Shown: positions 8,497 to 16,975 of the stretch, piece by piece
Layout of the letters: the number at the start of each line of letters is the position of its first letter
How positions within the stretch are numbered: position 1 is the first letter of the stretch
The notes under the pieces: model-generated
The model's database searches: none
What the model saw: the letters and a program-made list of their open reading frames with translations, nothing else
Told to the model about the DNA's origin: nothing
Translations under genes and position numbers: made by a program
Source of the DNA: Pseudomonas jinjuensis
Lineage (GTDB): Bacteria; Pseudomonadota; Gammaproteobacteria; Pseudomonadales; Pseudomonadaceae
Direction of reading: 5' to 3'
Length of the DNA stretch: 64,000 nt
Assembly: GCF_900103845.1 (NCBI RefSeq)
Contig: NZ_FNIJ01000002.1
Location: 335,864 to 399,863, forward strand

Positions 8497-9147
8497 ATGG
8501 CATCCTACGAGATCCTCATCGCTGACGATCACCCGTTGTTCCGCAGTGCCCTGCAACAGGCCCTGACCCTCGGGCTCGGACCCGACGCACGTCTGGTGGA
8601 GGCGGCGAGCATCGCGGAGCTGGAGGCCAGGCTCAACGAGAAGGCCGACTGGGATCTGGTCCTGCTCGACCTGAACATGCCCGGCGCCTACGGCTTCTCC
8701 GGGCTGGTGCTGCTGCGCGGGCAGTATCCGCAGATTCCGGTAGTGATGATCTCGGCCCAGGAGGACGCCGCCGTGGTGCAGCGTTCGCGGGAGTTCGGCG
8801 CCAGCGGTTTCATTCCCAAGTCCAGCGACTTGACCACCCTGCAGCAGGCGGTGCGTGCCGTGCTCGACGGCGACGTCTGGTGGCCGCCGCAGGCCGATGC
8901 GGTGACCGAGCTGAGCGAGGAGGCGCGCGCCGCCAGCGCCGGCCTGTCGAGCCTGACGCCGCAGCAGTTCCGCGTGCTGACCATGGTCTGCGAAGGCCTG
9001 CTGAACAAGCAGATCGCCTACGAGCTGAGCGTCTCCGAGGCCACCGTGAAGGCCCACGTCACGGCGATCTTCCGCAAGCTCGGCGTGCGCACCCGCACCC
9101 AGGCCGCGCTGCTGCTGCAGCAGATGGAATCGGTGCCGGGCGCCTGA
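8497..9147 (+). CDS. erdR: LuxR/NarL-type response regulator ErdR
   Basis: The 216-residue protein has a receiver domain (acidic pair D10-D11, phosphoacceptor D58 in LLDLNMPG, K108 in FIPKSS) and a C-terminal LuxR helix-turn-helix (LTPQQFRVLTMVCEGLLNKQIAYELSVSEATVKAHV). In P. aeruginosa ErdR controls PQQ-dependent ethanol oxidation and acetate metabolism. The assignment rests on the protein and on its place directly before dgkA. ATG 8497 follows CCAAGGACATGAC. No partner kinase is nearby. Confidence 0.85.
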   Translation: MASYEILIADDHPLFRSALQQALTLGLGPDARLVEAASIAELEARLNEKADWDLVLLDLNMPGAYGFSGLVLLRGQYPQIPVVMISAQEDAAVVQRSREFGASGFIPKSSDLTTLQQAVRAVLDGDVWWPPQADAVTELSEEARAASAGLSSLTPQQFRVLTMVCEGLLNKQIAYELSVSEATVKAHVTAIFRKLGVRTRTQAALLLQQMESVPGA

Positions 9148-9229
9148 TTCACATTCTGTCGCGGTCTCCCGGCTTCATTTTCGACGCGCCTGGTTTAGAG
9201 TGCGTCGTCCTTCCAGCAGAGAACCCCTC

Positions 9230-9601
9230 GTGTCGACCTCTCCATTCAAAGGCCGCACCGGCCTGAAGCGCATCTTCAATGCCGCCGGCTACTCCATGGC
9301 CGGCTTCGTCTCCGCCTTCCGCGGCGAGGCCGCGTTCCGCCAACTGGTGCTGCTGAACGTGGTGCTGATCCCGCTGGCCTTCTTCGCCGACGTGACCCGC
9401 GGCGAGCGCGCGCTGATGATCGGCGTGTGCCTGCTGGCGCTGATCGTCGAGCTGTTCAACTCGGCCATCGAGGCGGTGGTCGACCGCATCTCCCTCGAAC
9501 GCCACCCGCTGTCGAAGAACGCCAAGGACATGGGCAGCGCCGCCCAGTTCGTGGCGCTGACGCTGATCACCGCGGTGTGGGGCGTGATCCTGCTGGGTTG
9601 A
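9230..9601 (+). CDS. dgkA: Diacylglycerol kinase
   Basis: DgkA phosphorylates diacylglycerol in the inner membrane, recycling the lipid left over from membrane-derived oligosaccharide synthesis. The 123-residue length from the GTG at 9230 matches the family and gives the expected N-terminus VSTSPFKGRTGLKRIFNAAGYS. The conserved catalytic segment ELFNSAIEAVVDRIS is present, and three membrane helices can be seen. An earlier in-frame GTG at 9200 would add ten residues without similarity. Confidence 0.93.
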   Translation: MSTSPFKGRTGLKRIFNAAGYSMAGFVSAFRGEAAFRQLVLLNVVLIPLAFFADVTRGERALMIGVCLLALIVELFNSAIEAVVDRISLERHPLSKNAKDMGSAAQFVALTLITAVWGVILLG

Positions 9602-9645
9602 GTCCGCCCGTTCGTCTACGGCGTCTGACGTCGCTCGGCCGTACC

Positions 9646-9737
9646 TGTAGGAGCCAGCTTGCTGGCGATCCCGGACTTACCGGCAACCACCGAGCAGTCG
9701 GTCGAGATGGATGATCGCCAGCAAGCTGGCTCCTACA
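9646..9737. repeat. REP pair (TGTAGGAGCCAGCTTGCTGGC type), inverted
   Basis: TGTAGGAGCCAGCTTGCTGGC at the left is mirrored by GCCAGCAAGCTGGCTCCTACA at the right, a BIME-like arrangement of two REP units. It lies between dgkA and finR, whose 3' ends converge. Confidence 0.85.
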
Positions 9738-9798
9738 CAAAGCGGCAGCGCTTGGTCGCGGGGTGGAAATCGCCAAGTATTTCCCCCATCCATGCCAC

Positions 9799-10725
9799 TC
9801 AGGGAATCAACGGCAGCACGATCTCGTCGCTGCGGCTGATCCCGGCGGTTTCGCAGCGGCACAGGTCGAGGAACTCGCGCATGGCGCTGGTCTGGTACTT
9901 CTGCTTGTGCCAGATGAAATAGAACTGTCGGCGCAGGTCCAGCTCCGGGGTTTCCACCGGCACCAGGCTGCCGCGGCGGAAGGCGTCGCGCAGGGCCAGG
10001 CGCGAGATGCAGCCGATGCCGAGGCCCGACTCCACCGCGCGCTTGATCGCTTCCGTGTGTTCCAGCTCCAGGCGGATATTCAGTGGTTCGCGGTGATGGC
10101 GCATGGCCTGGTCGAAGGTCAGCCGCGTGCCAGACCCCTGTTCGCGGAGAATCCAGGCTTCCTCGCTGAGCCGGCCGATATCCGCCCTGCCGGTCCGGGC
10201 CAGCGGATGCTGCGGCGCGCAGAACACCACCAGTTCGTCTTCCATCCAGGACTGCACTTCTATATCCGGATGCTGGCAATCGCCTTCGATCAGTCCGAGG
10301 TCCAGTTCGTAGTGGGCGACCTGCTGCACCACGTGGGCGGTGTTGTGCACGTGCAGGCGCACCCGGCAGTCCGGCTGGCGCTGCATGAAGCGGCCGATCA
10401 GCAGGGTGGCCAGGTAGTTGCCGATGGTCAGGGTGGCGCCGAGGTCCAGTGAGCCGAAGGTGCTCTTGCCGTTGAGCAGGTTCTCGATTTCCCCGCCGCG
10501 GTCGAGCAGCGCCACAGCCTGGGGCAGCAACTGGCGGCCGAGGGCGTTGAGGGTGAGGCGCTTGCCGGCGCGGTCGAACAGCCGGCAGTCGAACTGCCGC
10601 TCCAGTTCGCCGAGCGAGGTGCTGGTGGCCGACTGCGACATCGACAGCGCCTCGGCGGCGCGGGAGACGCTTTCCTGCTGGGCCACCGCGACGAACACTT
10701 CCAGTTGGCGCAGGGTGAATTTCAT
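9799..10725 (-). CDS. finR: LysR-family regulator FinR
   Basis: The 308-residue protein starts with a LysR winged helix-turn-helix (MKFTLRQLEVFVAVAQQESVSRAAEALSMSQSATSTSLGELE, quoted in parts: RQLEVFVAVAQ and SMSQSATSTSLGELE) and ends with a substrate-binding-like domain. It is divergent from fpr. In Pseudomonas the LysR gene beside fpr is FinR, required for superoxide- or sulfur-related induction of fpr. The 223-base spacer holds several inverted repeats suited to LysR binding. The name comes from this arrangement. Confidence 0.8.
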   Translation of the reverse strand: MKFTLRQLEVFVAVAQQESVSRAAEALSMSQSATSTSLGELERQFDCRLFDRAGKRLTLNALGRQLLPQAVALLDRGGEIENLLNGKSTFGSLDLGATLTIGNYLATLLIGRFMQRQPDCRVRLHVHNTAHVVQQVAHYELDLGLIEGDCQHPDIEVQSWMEDELVVFCAPQHPLARTGRADIGRLSEEAWILREQGSGTRLTFDQAMRHHREPLNIRLELEHTEAIKRAVESGLGIGCISRLALRDAFRRGSLVPVETPELDLRRQFYFIWHKQKYQTSAMREFLDLCRCETAGISRSDEIVLPLIP

Positions 10726-10816
10726 GGCGGAGGCTCCGACAGAGAGGGGCGCGACATTCCGTCGCTAGGGTGAAAAGGGAACTGCCGATACCCTTTTGCG
10801 CGCGACAGCGGCGCCC

Positions 10817-10868
10817 TTATCTGCGTTTTGGATTAGCAATATCCAGATAATTTATTTTGCGGATATTG
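10817..10868. promoter_or_regulatory. Nested inverted repeats in the finR-fpr intergenic region
   Basis: CAATATCC (10837-10844) and GGATATTG (10861-10868) are perfect 8-bp inverted arms. TTATCTG (10817-10823) with CAGATAA (10844-10850), and GGAT-N7-ATCC (10830-10844), overlap them. The cluster lies about 80 bases before the fpr start. A TATAAA-like -10 element follows at about 10877-10882. Binding by FinR is inferred. Confidence 0.55.
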
Positions 10869-10948
10869 TCGCCGCCTATAAAATGTCGCGCAATCGCGCC
10901 ACGTCCGGGTTTCGCTGGGGTGCGCCACGTATTCTGTAGGAGACCTTG

Positions 10949-11725
10949 ATGAGCAACCTGTACACCGAGCGCGTTCTCAGCGTGCACCACTGGAACGACA
11001 CTCTCTTCAGCTTCAAGACCACCCGCAACCCGGGGCTGCGCTTCAAGACCGGTCAGTTCGTGATGATCGGCCTGGAAGTCAACGGTCGTCCGCTGATGCG
11101 CGCGTACAGCATTGCCAGCCCGAACTACGAAGAGCACCTGGAGTTCTTCAGCATCAAGGTTCCGGACGGCCCGCTGACCTCGCGCCTGCAGCACCTGAAG
11201 GAAGGCGACGAGCTGATGGTCAGCCGCAAGCCCACCGGCACCCTGGTCCTCGACGACCTCAAGCCGGGCAAGAACCTCTACCTGCTCAGCACCGGCACCG
11301 GCATGGCGCCGTTCCTCAGCGTGATCCAGGACCCGGAAGTCTACGAGAAGTTCGAGAAGGTCATCCTGGTCCACGGCGTGCGCTGGGTCAGCGAGCTGGC
11401 CTACGCCGACTTCATCACCAAGGTCCTGCCGGAGCACGAGTTCTTCGGCGACATGGTCCGCGAGAAGCTGATCTACTACCCGCTGGTCACCCGTGAAGAG
11501 TTCCGCAACATGGGCCGCCAGACCGACCTGATGCGCAGCGGCAAGCTGTTCGCCGACATCGGCCTGCCGCCGATGAACCCGCAGGACGACCGCGCCATGA
11601 TCTGCGGCAGCCCGAGCATGCTGGACGAGACCAGCGCCGTGCTGGACGGCTTCGGCCTGCAGATTTCCCCGCGCATGGGCGAGCCGGGCGACTACCTGAT
11701 CGAGCGCGCCTTCGTCGAGAAGTAA
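10949..11725 (+). CDS. fpr: Ferredoxin/flavodoxin-NADP+ reductase
   Basis: Fpr moves electrons between NADPH and ferredoxin, flavodoxin or bacterioferritin-associated ferredoxin through FAD, in the cytoplasm. The 258-residue length is exact for the Pseudomonas enzyme. Visible motifs are the FAD-binding RAYSIASP, the nucleotide-binding GTGMAPFLSV and MICGSPSML, and a C-terminal FVEK. ATG 10949 follows TAGGAGACCTTG. It is divergent from finR and ends at a strong terminator. Confidence 0.95.
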   Translation: MSNLYTERVLSVHHWNDTLFSFKTTRNPGLRFKTGQFVMIGLEVNGRPLMRAYSIASPNYEEHLEFFSIKVPDGPLTSRLQHLKEGDELMVSRKPTGTLVLDDLKPGKNLYLLSTGTGMAPFLSVIQDPEVYEKFEKVILVHGVRWVSELAYADFITKVLPEHEFFGDMVREKLIYYPLVTREEFRNMGRQTDLMRSGKLFADIGLPPMNPQDDRAMICGSPSMLDETSAVLDGFGLQISPRMGEPGDYLIERAFVEK

Positions 11726-11742
11726 GCCGAGCTGATCGGTCG

Positions 11743-11781
11743 AAAAACGCCGCGATTCCCCTGGGAGCGCGGCGTTTTTTT
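11743..11781 (+). terminator. Terminator of fpr
   Basis: AACGCCGCG and CGCGGCGTT form the stem, with an A run before it and seven T after it, 18 bases beyond the fpr stop. The flanking A and T runs make it potentially bidirectional. Confidence 0.9.
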
Positions 11782-11831
11782 ATGAGCCGAATTTCTGCCT
11801 GGTGCCTGGCTCCCTCGGTCCTACATGTGCT

Positions 11832-12254
11832 TCAAGCCAGGCGCTGGCCGGATACCGCCGGGTGGTACAGCGGCTGCACCTTGTTCCCCGCCGGGTCGAG
11901 CAGGTGGAAGCTGTGCGCGCCGTCGCCATGGGCGAACGGGCGGTCGAGCAGGGTCACGCCCAGCGCCTTCAGGTACTCGTACCAGGCGTGCAGTTCCTCC
12001 ACGCTGTCGACGATGAAGCCATAGTGGTCCATGGTCTGCAGGCCGTTGCTCGCGGCGGCGCCGCGACCGAGGGAGAGGTTGTCGTTGCCGCAGGTGAGGT
12101 AGACCAGGTCCTCGTTGGCGCGGTTGAGCACCTGCATGCCCAGTACGTCGACGTAGAAGCGCTCGCACTCTTCCAGGTTCGGCACCAGCAGGGCCAGGTG
12201 GCGCAGGCCGTTCAGGCGGCTGGGACGGGCAGGGCGGTCGGTGAGATCGGACAT
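11832..12254 (-). CDS. VOC-superfamily (glyoxalase/dioxygenase-fold) protein
   Basis: The 140-residue protein has two vicinal-oxygen-chelate repeats. Candidate metal ligands are the His in LRHLALLV and the His in MDHYGFIV. The usual glutamate after DPxGN is glutamine here (LLDPAGNKVQPLYHP), so metal binding may be altered. The enzyme could be a small dioxygenase, a glyoxalase-like isomerase or a resistance protein; the sequence does not decide. It is divergent from a small monooxygenase gene, with a palindromic operator between them. Confidence 0.75.
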   Translation of the reverse strand: MSDLTDRPARPSRLNGLRHLALLVPNLEECERFYVDVLGMQVLNRANEDLVYLTCGNDNLSLGRGAAASNGLQTMDHYGFIVDSVEELHAWYEYLKALGVTLLDRPFAHGDGAHSFHLLDPAGNKVQPLYHPAVSGQRLA

Positions 12255-12270
12255 GAGACTGATTCCTTTT

Positions 12271-12280
12271 TTGTATACAA
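12271..12280. promoter_or_regulatory. Perfect palindrome TTGTATACAA, GntR-type operator
   Basis: The 10-bp palindrome lies in the 60-base gap between the divergent VOC and monooxygenase genes, inside an AT-rich promoter-like stretch. GntR/FCD regulators commonly bind sites of this form. No GntR gene is in the window. Confidence 0.5.
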
Positions 12281-12314
12281 TATTTCTTTAAATCTAAGAC
12301 AAAAGGAATCGCCT

Positions 12315-12617
12315 GTGTACTGCATATTTATCAGGACCCGCCTCAAGCCCGGCTGCGCCGATGCCTTCATCGAGGCGATCAAGCCCAACGCCGCCGCCTC
12401 CGTGGAGACCGAGCCCGGTTGCCTGGTGTTCGACGTTTCCCGCGACCGGGTCGATCCGGACGTGGTGTATCTCTACGAGATCTACCGCGATGACGAGGCC
12501 TACGAGGCGCACACCCGCACCGCGCATTTCCGCGACAGCCGGCCGCTGGTGGAGCCGCTGATCCTCGAACAGGAAGTCTTCGAGAGCGATGCGCTGGCGT
12601 TGAACCCGCTGCGCTGA
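12315..12617 (+). CDS. Antibiotic-biosynthesis-monooxygenase-domain protein
   Basis: The 100-residue product has the dimeric alpha-beta-barrel fold of the ABM/LsrG/YgiN group: IFIRTRLKPGCADAFIEAI, then TEPGCLVFDVSRD and YLYEIYRDDEAYEAHTRTAHF. Family members are cofactor-free monooxygenases or isomerases acting on quinones and small aldehydes. The GTG at 12315 follows AAGGAATCGCCT; no ATG gives a matching length. It is paired divergently with the VOC gene, suggesting a shared substrate, which is unknown. Confidence 0.75.
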   Translation: MYCIFIRTRLKPGCADAFIEAIKPNAAASVETEPGCLVFDVSRDRVDPDVVYLYEIYRDDEAYEAHTRTAHFRDSRPLVEPLILEQEVFESDALALNPLR

Positions 12618-12624
12618 GGCGTTT

Positions 12625-13323
12625 TCAGTCGTCGCCGCGCTGGATGTCCAGCACGCGGATCAGGCCGGGGCGTGGATAGTGCCAGTGCACGTCCACATCC
12701 CACAGCCGGGCGCCGTAGCGGCGTTCCGGAGTGGGCACCTGATAGGCCGGGCGCGGGTCCTGGGCCAGGCACTGTTCGATCAGCTCGACCACCGGTTCGC
12801 CGAGGCGCAGGCCGTGTTCACGGGCCTGGGTGAGGGCGGTGTCCGTCCACTCCACGGGAATCGGCGCCGGAGGCGCCTCGGCGATCGCGTTGCTGGCGCC
12901 GGGCACGGCGTCGGCGTAGGGCACGTAGGGCTTGATATCCAGCACCGGCGTGGCGTCCAGCAGGTCGATACCGGACAGCCACAGGCGCCCCGGCTCGACC
13001 TTCTCCAGCTTCACCACCGACTGGCCGATGCCATTGGGCCGGTGCGTCGCGCGGGTGGCGAATACCCCCATCGAACGATTGCCACCCAGCCGTGGCGGAC
13101 GCACCTTCAGTCGCGGCTTGTCTTCCAGCGCCTGGTGGAAGAGGAAGATCAGCCACACGTGGCTGACCTGCTCCAGGCCCTCGACCGCTTCCGGCTGGTC
13201 GAAGGGCGGCAGCAGTTCCAGCACGCCGCGGGCGGCCGGAGCCAGTTGCGGCTGGCGCGGGATGGCGAATTTCTCCTTGAAGCAGGAGCGGACGTAACCG
13301 ATGGGGCTGACGGAATGGGACAT
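12625..13323 (-). CDS. trmO: tRNA (N6-threonylcarbamoyladenosine37-N6)-methyltransferase TrmO
   Basis: TrmO uses S-adenosylmethionine to methylate t6A37 in certain tRNAs. The 232-residue protein shows the UPF0066 core: VSPIGYVRSCFKEKF at the N-terminus, ATRATHRPNGIGQSVVKL (SAM and substrate site) and LDIKPYVPYAD. The C-terminal extension of about 80 residues is usual for the proteobacterial form. Start 13323 gives MSHSVSPIG; an ATG ten codons upstream adds no similarity. It converges with the monooxygenase gene, 7 bases apart. Confidence 0.9.
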   Translation of the reverse strand: MSHSVSPIGYVRSCFKEKFAIPRQPQLAPAARGVLELLPPFDQPEAVEGLEQVSHVWLIFLFHQALEDKPRLKVRPPRLGGNRSMGVFATRATHRPNGIGQSVVKLEKVEPGRLWLSGIDLLDATPVLDIKPYVPYADAVPGASNAIAEAPPAPIPVEWTDTALTQAREHGLRLGEPVVELIEQCLAQDPRPAYQVPTPERRYGARLWDVDVHWHYPRPGLIRVLDIQRGDD

Positions 13324-13362
13324 GCTGGCCGGCGCTGAAGACGAGGCGGCCATGTTAGCCGA

Positions 13363-13734
13363 TCAGGGCGCGGGACGCCGCCGGCGCAACAGCAGCCAGC
13401 CGTAGAGCGCGCCGTTGAACAGCACGACGATCAGGCCGAACGCCAGTTGCATGCCGTCGGTGAGGTTGCCGGGATAGATCAGCGGGAGCAGGTAATGCTC
13501 GATGAATCCACCGGCATAGCCTTCCGCCCCGGCCCGCCGGCGCAGTTGGTTTTCCAGCGGCGTGAGCGGGCAGATGCCATGGGAGAACTCGATGTACGCG
13601 CCCCAGGCCGCGGCCGGCAGGTGCAGCCAGGCCAGGCGCGGCCAGCGCAGCAGCAGGAAGGCGCCGAGCATGACGAAGAGGATGAAGGCCAGGTGCAGGA
13701 GCAGGGTGGCGCTGGCGGCGAGGTGGTAGAGCAC
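13363..13734 (-). CDS. DUF2784 inner-membrane protein
   Basis: The 123-residue protein has three or four membrane segments (LLLHLAFILFVMLGAFLLL, LPAAAWGAYIEF, QLAFGLIVVLFNGALYGWLL) and the DUF2784 signatures GICPLTPLEN and GGFIEHYLLPLIYPG. Function is unknown. The GTG at 13734 follows CGAGGAGCCCAGC. It precedes trmO on the same strand by 39 bases and may be co-transcribed with it. Confidence 0.75.
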   Translation of the reverse strand: MLYHLAASATLLLHLAFILFVMLGAFLLLRWPRLAWLHLPAAAWGAYIEFSHGICPLTPLENQLRRRAGAEGYAGGFIEHYLLPLIYPGNLTDGMQLAFGLIVVLFNGALYGWLLLRRRRPAP

Positions 13735-13827
13735 GCTGGGCTCCTCGGCGGATGCGGATCCTGTGCGGATTATCGCTCCCGCCCGGCCCGATCCGGATAG
13801 AACAAGAAGAAACGGAGGACACAGACA

Positions 13828-14619
13828 ATGACCACGCAGCTTTCCGGGCCGCCGGCTTCGGTGGAGATGATCGGACGGATCATCGAGGCGTCGGTCCAGG
13901 CGCGGACCAGCCGTTCGCTGGACGTGGCGCTGGATGGCCTGCTCGATGTCGGACGCATCATCGGCCTGCCCAACCCCACCTTCATCGACAACGTCGTTCA
14001 CGAGCGTCACCACGAGGAGCTGCATGCCTGCCTCGGCCTGCCGCGGGAGATGCTGCGCTGGTGGCGGGCCGAGACGATCAACGCCAAGCAGCGTGACGTG
14101 CTGCGCACCCGCCAGGAGCGCATGCCATTCGTCAGCACTCTGCTCGATGGTACGGACGCCGACCTGAGCCCGCTGGATCGCTCGCTGCGCGAGGTCCACC
14201 GCCAGTACGGCATCGCCTCGAACATCATCGTGCCGGTGCACCTGCCCGGCGGCGTCACCTCGCTGGTGGGCTGGACGAGCACCGAAGCCGGCGCCGCCTG
14301 GCAGGTGAGCGAGGGCACCTACGGTGCGCTGCTGGCGGTGGCGTACTCCTTCATCGACACCCTCGAAGCGCACAAGGGCAGCCCGTGCAGCGCACCGGCC
14401 CGCGAGCGGCTGAGCAACCGCGAGCGGGAGTGCCTGCGCCATGTCGCCGCCGGCTACAGCATGAAGGAGGTGGCGAAGGCGCTGGCACTGTCGCCCTACA
14501 CCGTGCGCGAGTACCTCGGCAACGCCTCGCGCCGCCTCGGTGCGCGGAGCCTGCCGCAGTTGGTCTCGCTGGCCTGGCAGCGCGGCGAGATCGACGGCGA
14601 TCTCCCGGTGGGCGGATAA
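13828..14619 (+). CDS. LuxR-family transcriptional regulator (solo)
   Basis: The 263-residue protein ends in a LuxR DNA-binding domain (LSNREREC, then GYSMKEVAKALALSPYTVRE). The N-terminal part, about 180 residues, has the length and late pattern (YGIASNIIVPVHLPGG) of an autoinducer-binding fold. However, the tryptophan, tyrosine and Asp-Pro residues that hold acyl-homoserine lactones are not evident, so another ligand or none is likely. No luxI-type gene is nearby. It is followed on the other strand by the acyl-CoA dehydrogenase operon, which it might control. Confidence 0.75.
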   Translation: MTTQLSGPPASVEMIGRIIEASVQARTSRSLDVALDGLLDVGRIIGLPNPTFIDNVVHERHHEELHACLGLPREMLRWWRAETINAKQRDVLRTRQERMPFVSTLLDGTDADLSPLDRSLREVHRQYGIASNIIVPVHLPGGVTSLVGWTSTEAGAAWQVSEGTYGALLAVAYSFIDTLEAHKGSPCSAPARERLSNRERECLRHVAAGYSMKEVAKALALSPYTVREYLGNASRRLGARSLPQLVSLAWQRGEIDGDLPVGG

Positions 14620-14648
14620 CCCACCCGGTCGACCGCCGCCCGGGAGCA

Positions 14649-15878
14649 TTAGCGGTACTTGTCGAACTCGAAGCGCGCCAGGGTGCGGTTGTGCACCTCG
14701 TCCGGGCCGTCGGCTATGCGGACGGTGCGGGTCACCGCGTAGAGATGGGCGAGATGGGTGTCCTGGCAGACCCCGGCGCCACCGAAGGCCTGGATCGCGT
14801 CATCGATGATCCGGCAGGCCATGCGCGGCGCGGCGACCTTGATCATGGCGATCTCCGCGCGCGCCACCTGGTTGCCGTTGCGGTCCATCATGTCGGCGGC
14901 CTTCAGGCACAGCAGGCGATTCATCTCGATGTCGATGCGCGCCTCGGCGATGCGCTGTTGCCAGATGGACTGCTCGGACAGCCGGCGGCCGAAGGCGACG
15001 CGGCTGAGCAGGCGCCTGCTCATCAGTTCCAGCGCCCGTTCGGCGACGCCCACCACGCGCATGCAGTGGTGGATGCGGCCCGGCCCGAGGCGGCCCTGGG
15101 CGATCTCGAAGCCGCGTCCCTCGCCGAGCAGCAGGTTACCCACCGGCACCCGTACGTCCTTCAGGATCACCTCGCCGTGGCCGCGCGGCGCATGGTCGTA
15201 GCCGAACACCTTGAGCATGCGGGTGACCGTCACGCCGGGGCTGTCCATCGGCACCAGGATCATCGACTGCTGGCGGTACGCCGAGGCGTTCGGATCGGTC
15301 TTGCCCATCACGATGGCGACCGCGCAGCGCGGGTCGCCGACCCCGCTCGACCACCACTTGCGGCCATTGATCACGTAGTGGTCGCCGTCGCGGACGATGC
15401 TGGTCTCGATGTTGGTGGCGTCCGAGGAGGCCACCTCCGGCTCGGTCATCAGGAACGCCGAGCGGATCTCGCCGTTCATCAGCGGCGTCAGCCAGCGCCG
15501 CTGTTGCTCGGCGCTGCCGTAGCGCAGCAGCACCTCCATGTTGCCGCTGTCCGGCGCCGAGCAGTTGAACAGCTCGGGCGACCAGGACACCTTGCCCGTT
15601 TCCTCGGCGACCAGCGCGTATTCGAGATTGCTCAGCCCGGGGCCTTCGAAGTGGTATTCGTTCACCTTGCTGCCGTGGGACGGCGGCATGAACAGGTTCC
15701 ACAAGCCGGCCTCGCGCGCCTTGCGCTTGAGTTCCTCGACCACTGGTATGGTCTTCCAGCGGTCGCCCTCGTCGACTTCCGCTTCGTAGCGGTGCTCGGC
15801 GGGGTAGACGTGTTCCTGCATGAAGGCGGCGACGCGGTCGCGCCAGTGGGTCTGTGTTGCGGAGAGAGAGAAATCCAT
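14649..15878 (-). CDS. Acyl-CoA dehydrogenase family protein
   Basis: The 409-residue flavoprotein has the three-part acyl-CoA dehydrogenase layout: an N-terminal helical domain, a central strand domain ([26 protein letters not shown]) and a C-terminal helical domain ([28 protein letters not shown]). Such enzymes oxidise acyl-CoA esters to enoyl-CoA with FAD. The early [11 protein letters not shown] pattern resembles the ACAD10/11-like group, so the substrate may be an unusual acyl or hydroxyacyl chain. It lies 35 bases downstream of the SMP-30 gene in the same direction. Confidence 0.87.
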   Translation of the reverse strand: MDFSLSATQTHWRDRVAAFMQEHVYPAEHRYEAEVDEGDRWKTIPVVEELKRKAREAGLWNLFMPPSHGSKVNEYHFEGPGLSNLEYALVAEETGKVSWSPELFNCSAPDSGNMEVLLRYGSAEQQRRWLTPLMNGEIRSAFLMTEPEVASSDATNIETSIVRDGDHYVINGRKWWSSGVGDPRCAVAIVMGKTDPNASAYRQQSMILVPMDSPGVTVTRMLKVFGYDHAPRGHGEVILKDVRVPVGNLLLGEGRGFEIAQGRLGPGRIHHCMRVVGVAERALELMSRRLLSRVAFGRRLSEQSIWQQRIAEARIDIEMNRLLCLKAADMMDRNGNQVARAEIAMIKVAAPRMACRIIDDAIQAFGGAGVCQDTHLAHLYAVTRTVRIADGPDEVHNRTLARFEFDKYR

Positions 15879-15913
15879 CGCTGTGCTTCCGTGATGTCAG
15901 GTTGGGGCGGGCT

Positions 15914-16825
15914 TCAGGCGTAGTGGGCGAGGCGCAGCCCCGGGCGTTCCCAGCGGGTGCGGACCAGCTTGCCGGTGGTCGACAGGGTGATCCACGCATC
16001 GCGCATGTCCGCGCCGCCGAAGCAGATGTTGGTGGTGATGACGTCCGGGAAAGCGAAGTGCTCGACGGCGCCGGTCGCCGGGTCGATCGAGGCGATGCCG
16101 TGGTTTTCCACCAGCGCGGCGACGCAGACGCGCCCGTCGGCGGTCACCGCCAGCGAATCGAGCCACTGGCGGCCCGGGAACGAGGCGACCACCCGTCCGG
16201 GCGCGGGCCAGGCCGGTGCCGCTTCGCCGGCGCCGGTGAGGTCGAAGGCGAGCACCACGCGCTCGCTGGTCAGGGCGACGTAGAGGGTCCTGCCATCCGG
16301 GGAGAGGCCGCAGCCATTCGGTCGCAGCAGCCCGCGCGCCAGGGCGCGGATCGAGGAACCGTCGGCCCTGGCGTAGAACACGCCGCCGACATCCACCTCG
16401 TGCTCGCGGCTCTTGCCGCAGTCGGTGAAGTAGAAGCCGCCCTGGTCGTCGAACACCAGGTCGTTCGGCCCCTTCAGCGGAATGCCGTCGCAGTTGTCGT
16501 AGAGGCGTTCGATGCGGCCGGTCTCCAGGTCGACCACCTCGATGCGGCCGCCGGAGTAACCGGCCGGCTGGCGCCCCGGGAACAGCAGGCCGTCGTGCTC
16601 GGTCCAGGCGAAACCGCCGTTGTTGCAGACGTAGACGCGCCCGTCGGGGCCGATCGCCGCACCGTTCGGGCCGCCGCCGAGTTCGGCGACGGTCTCCTTG
16701 CTGCCGTCCGGCAGGACGCGGGTCAGCCGCCCGGCCTCGATCTCGACGACGATGACCGAGCCGTCCTCCATCCAGATGGGGCCTTCGGGGAAGCGCAGGC
16801 CTTCCGCGACGATTTCATAGTCCAT
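15914..16825 (-). CDS. SMP-30/gluconolactonase-family protein
   Basis: The 303-residue protein is a six-bladed beta-propeller lactonase. Metal-site segments are LRFPEGPIWMEDG (the Glu), GPNDLVFDDQGGFYFTD (the Asn) and LRPNGCGLSPDGRTLYVA (Asn/Asp). Family enzymes hydrolyse sugar lactones or related esters, usually in the cytoplasm; no signal peptide is present. GGAGAACAAGAA precedes the start. It forms an operon with the acyl-CoA dehydrogenase and possibly with the very short ORF upstream. Confidence 0.82.
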   Translation of the reverse strand: MDYEIVAEGLRFPEGPIWMEDGSVIVVEIEAGRLTRVLPDGSKETVAELGGGPNGAAIGPDGRVYVCNNGGFAWTEHDGLLFPGRQPAGYSGGRIEVVDLETGRIERLYDNCDGIPLKGPNDLVFDDQGGFYFTDCGKSREHEVDVGGVFYARADGSSIRALARGLLRPNGCGLSPDGRTLYVALTSERVVLAFDLTGAGEAAPAWPAPGRVVASFPGRQWLDSLAVTADGRVCVAALVENHGIASIDPATGAVEHFAFPDVITTNICFGGADMRDAWITLSTTGKLVRTRWERPGLRLAHYA

Positions 16826-16847
16826 TTCTTGTTCTCCAGGTGATGAC

Positions 16848-16916
16848 TCAGGCGTCGTAGGTCAGCGTGGCGTCGAAGCAGTGGATCGCCACGGTTGCAG
16901 GGGGGAGGGCATGCAT
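16848..16916 (-). CDS. Candidate 22-residue leader/small ORF
   Basis: An ATG at 16916 with a strong Shine-Dalgarno (AGGAGAG, 8 bases upstream) opens 22 codons ending in TGA at 16848. The product begins MHALPP and ends CFDATLTYDA. It stops 22 bases before the SMP-30 start in the same direction. It could be a translated small protein, a leader peptide, or chance. It is not similar to any family I recognise. Confidence 0.4.
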   Translation of the reverse strand: MHALPPATVAIHCFDATLTYDA

Positions 16917-16975
16917 GGATGTCTCTCCTGGCGAAGCGGCACGGGAGGACTCTATGAAGCGGCGGACGGCCTCAA

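Noticed and set aside
13828..14619. Acyl-homoserine lactone receptor
   Set aside because: The key ligand residues of the autoinducer pocket are not evident and no luxI-type gene is near, so only a generic LuxR call is supported.
16848..16916. PqqA-like precursor
   Set aside because: PqqA has a conserved Glu and Tyr separated by three residues; that pattern is not present here, and no pqq genes are nearby.
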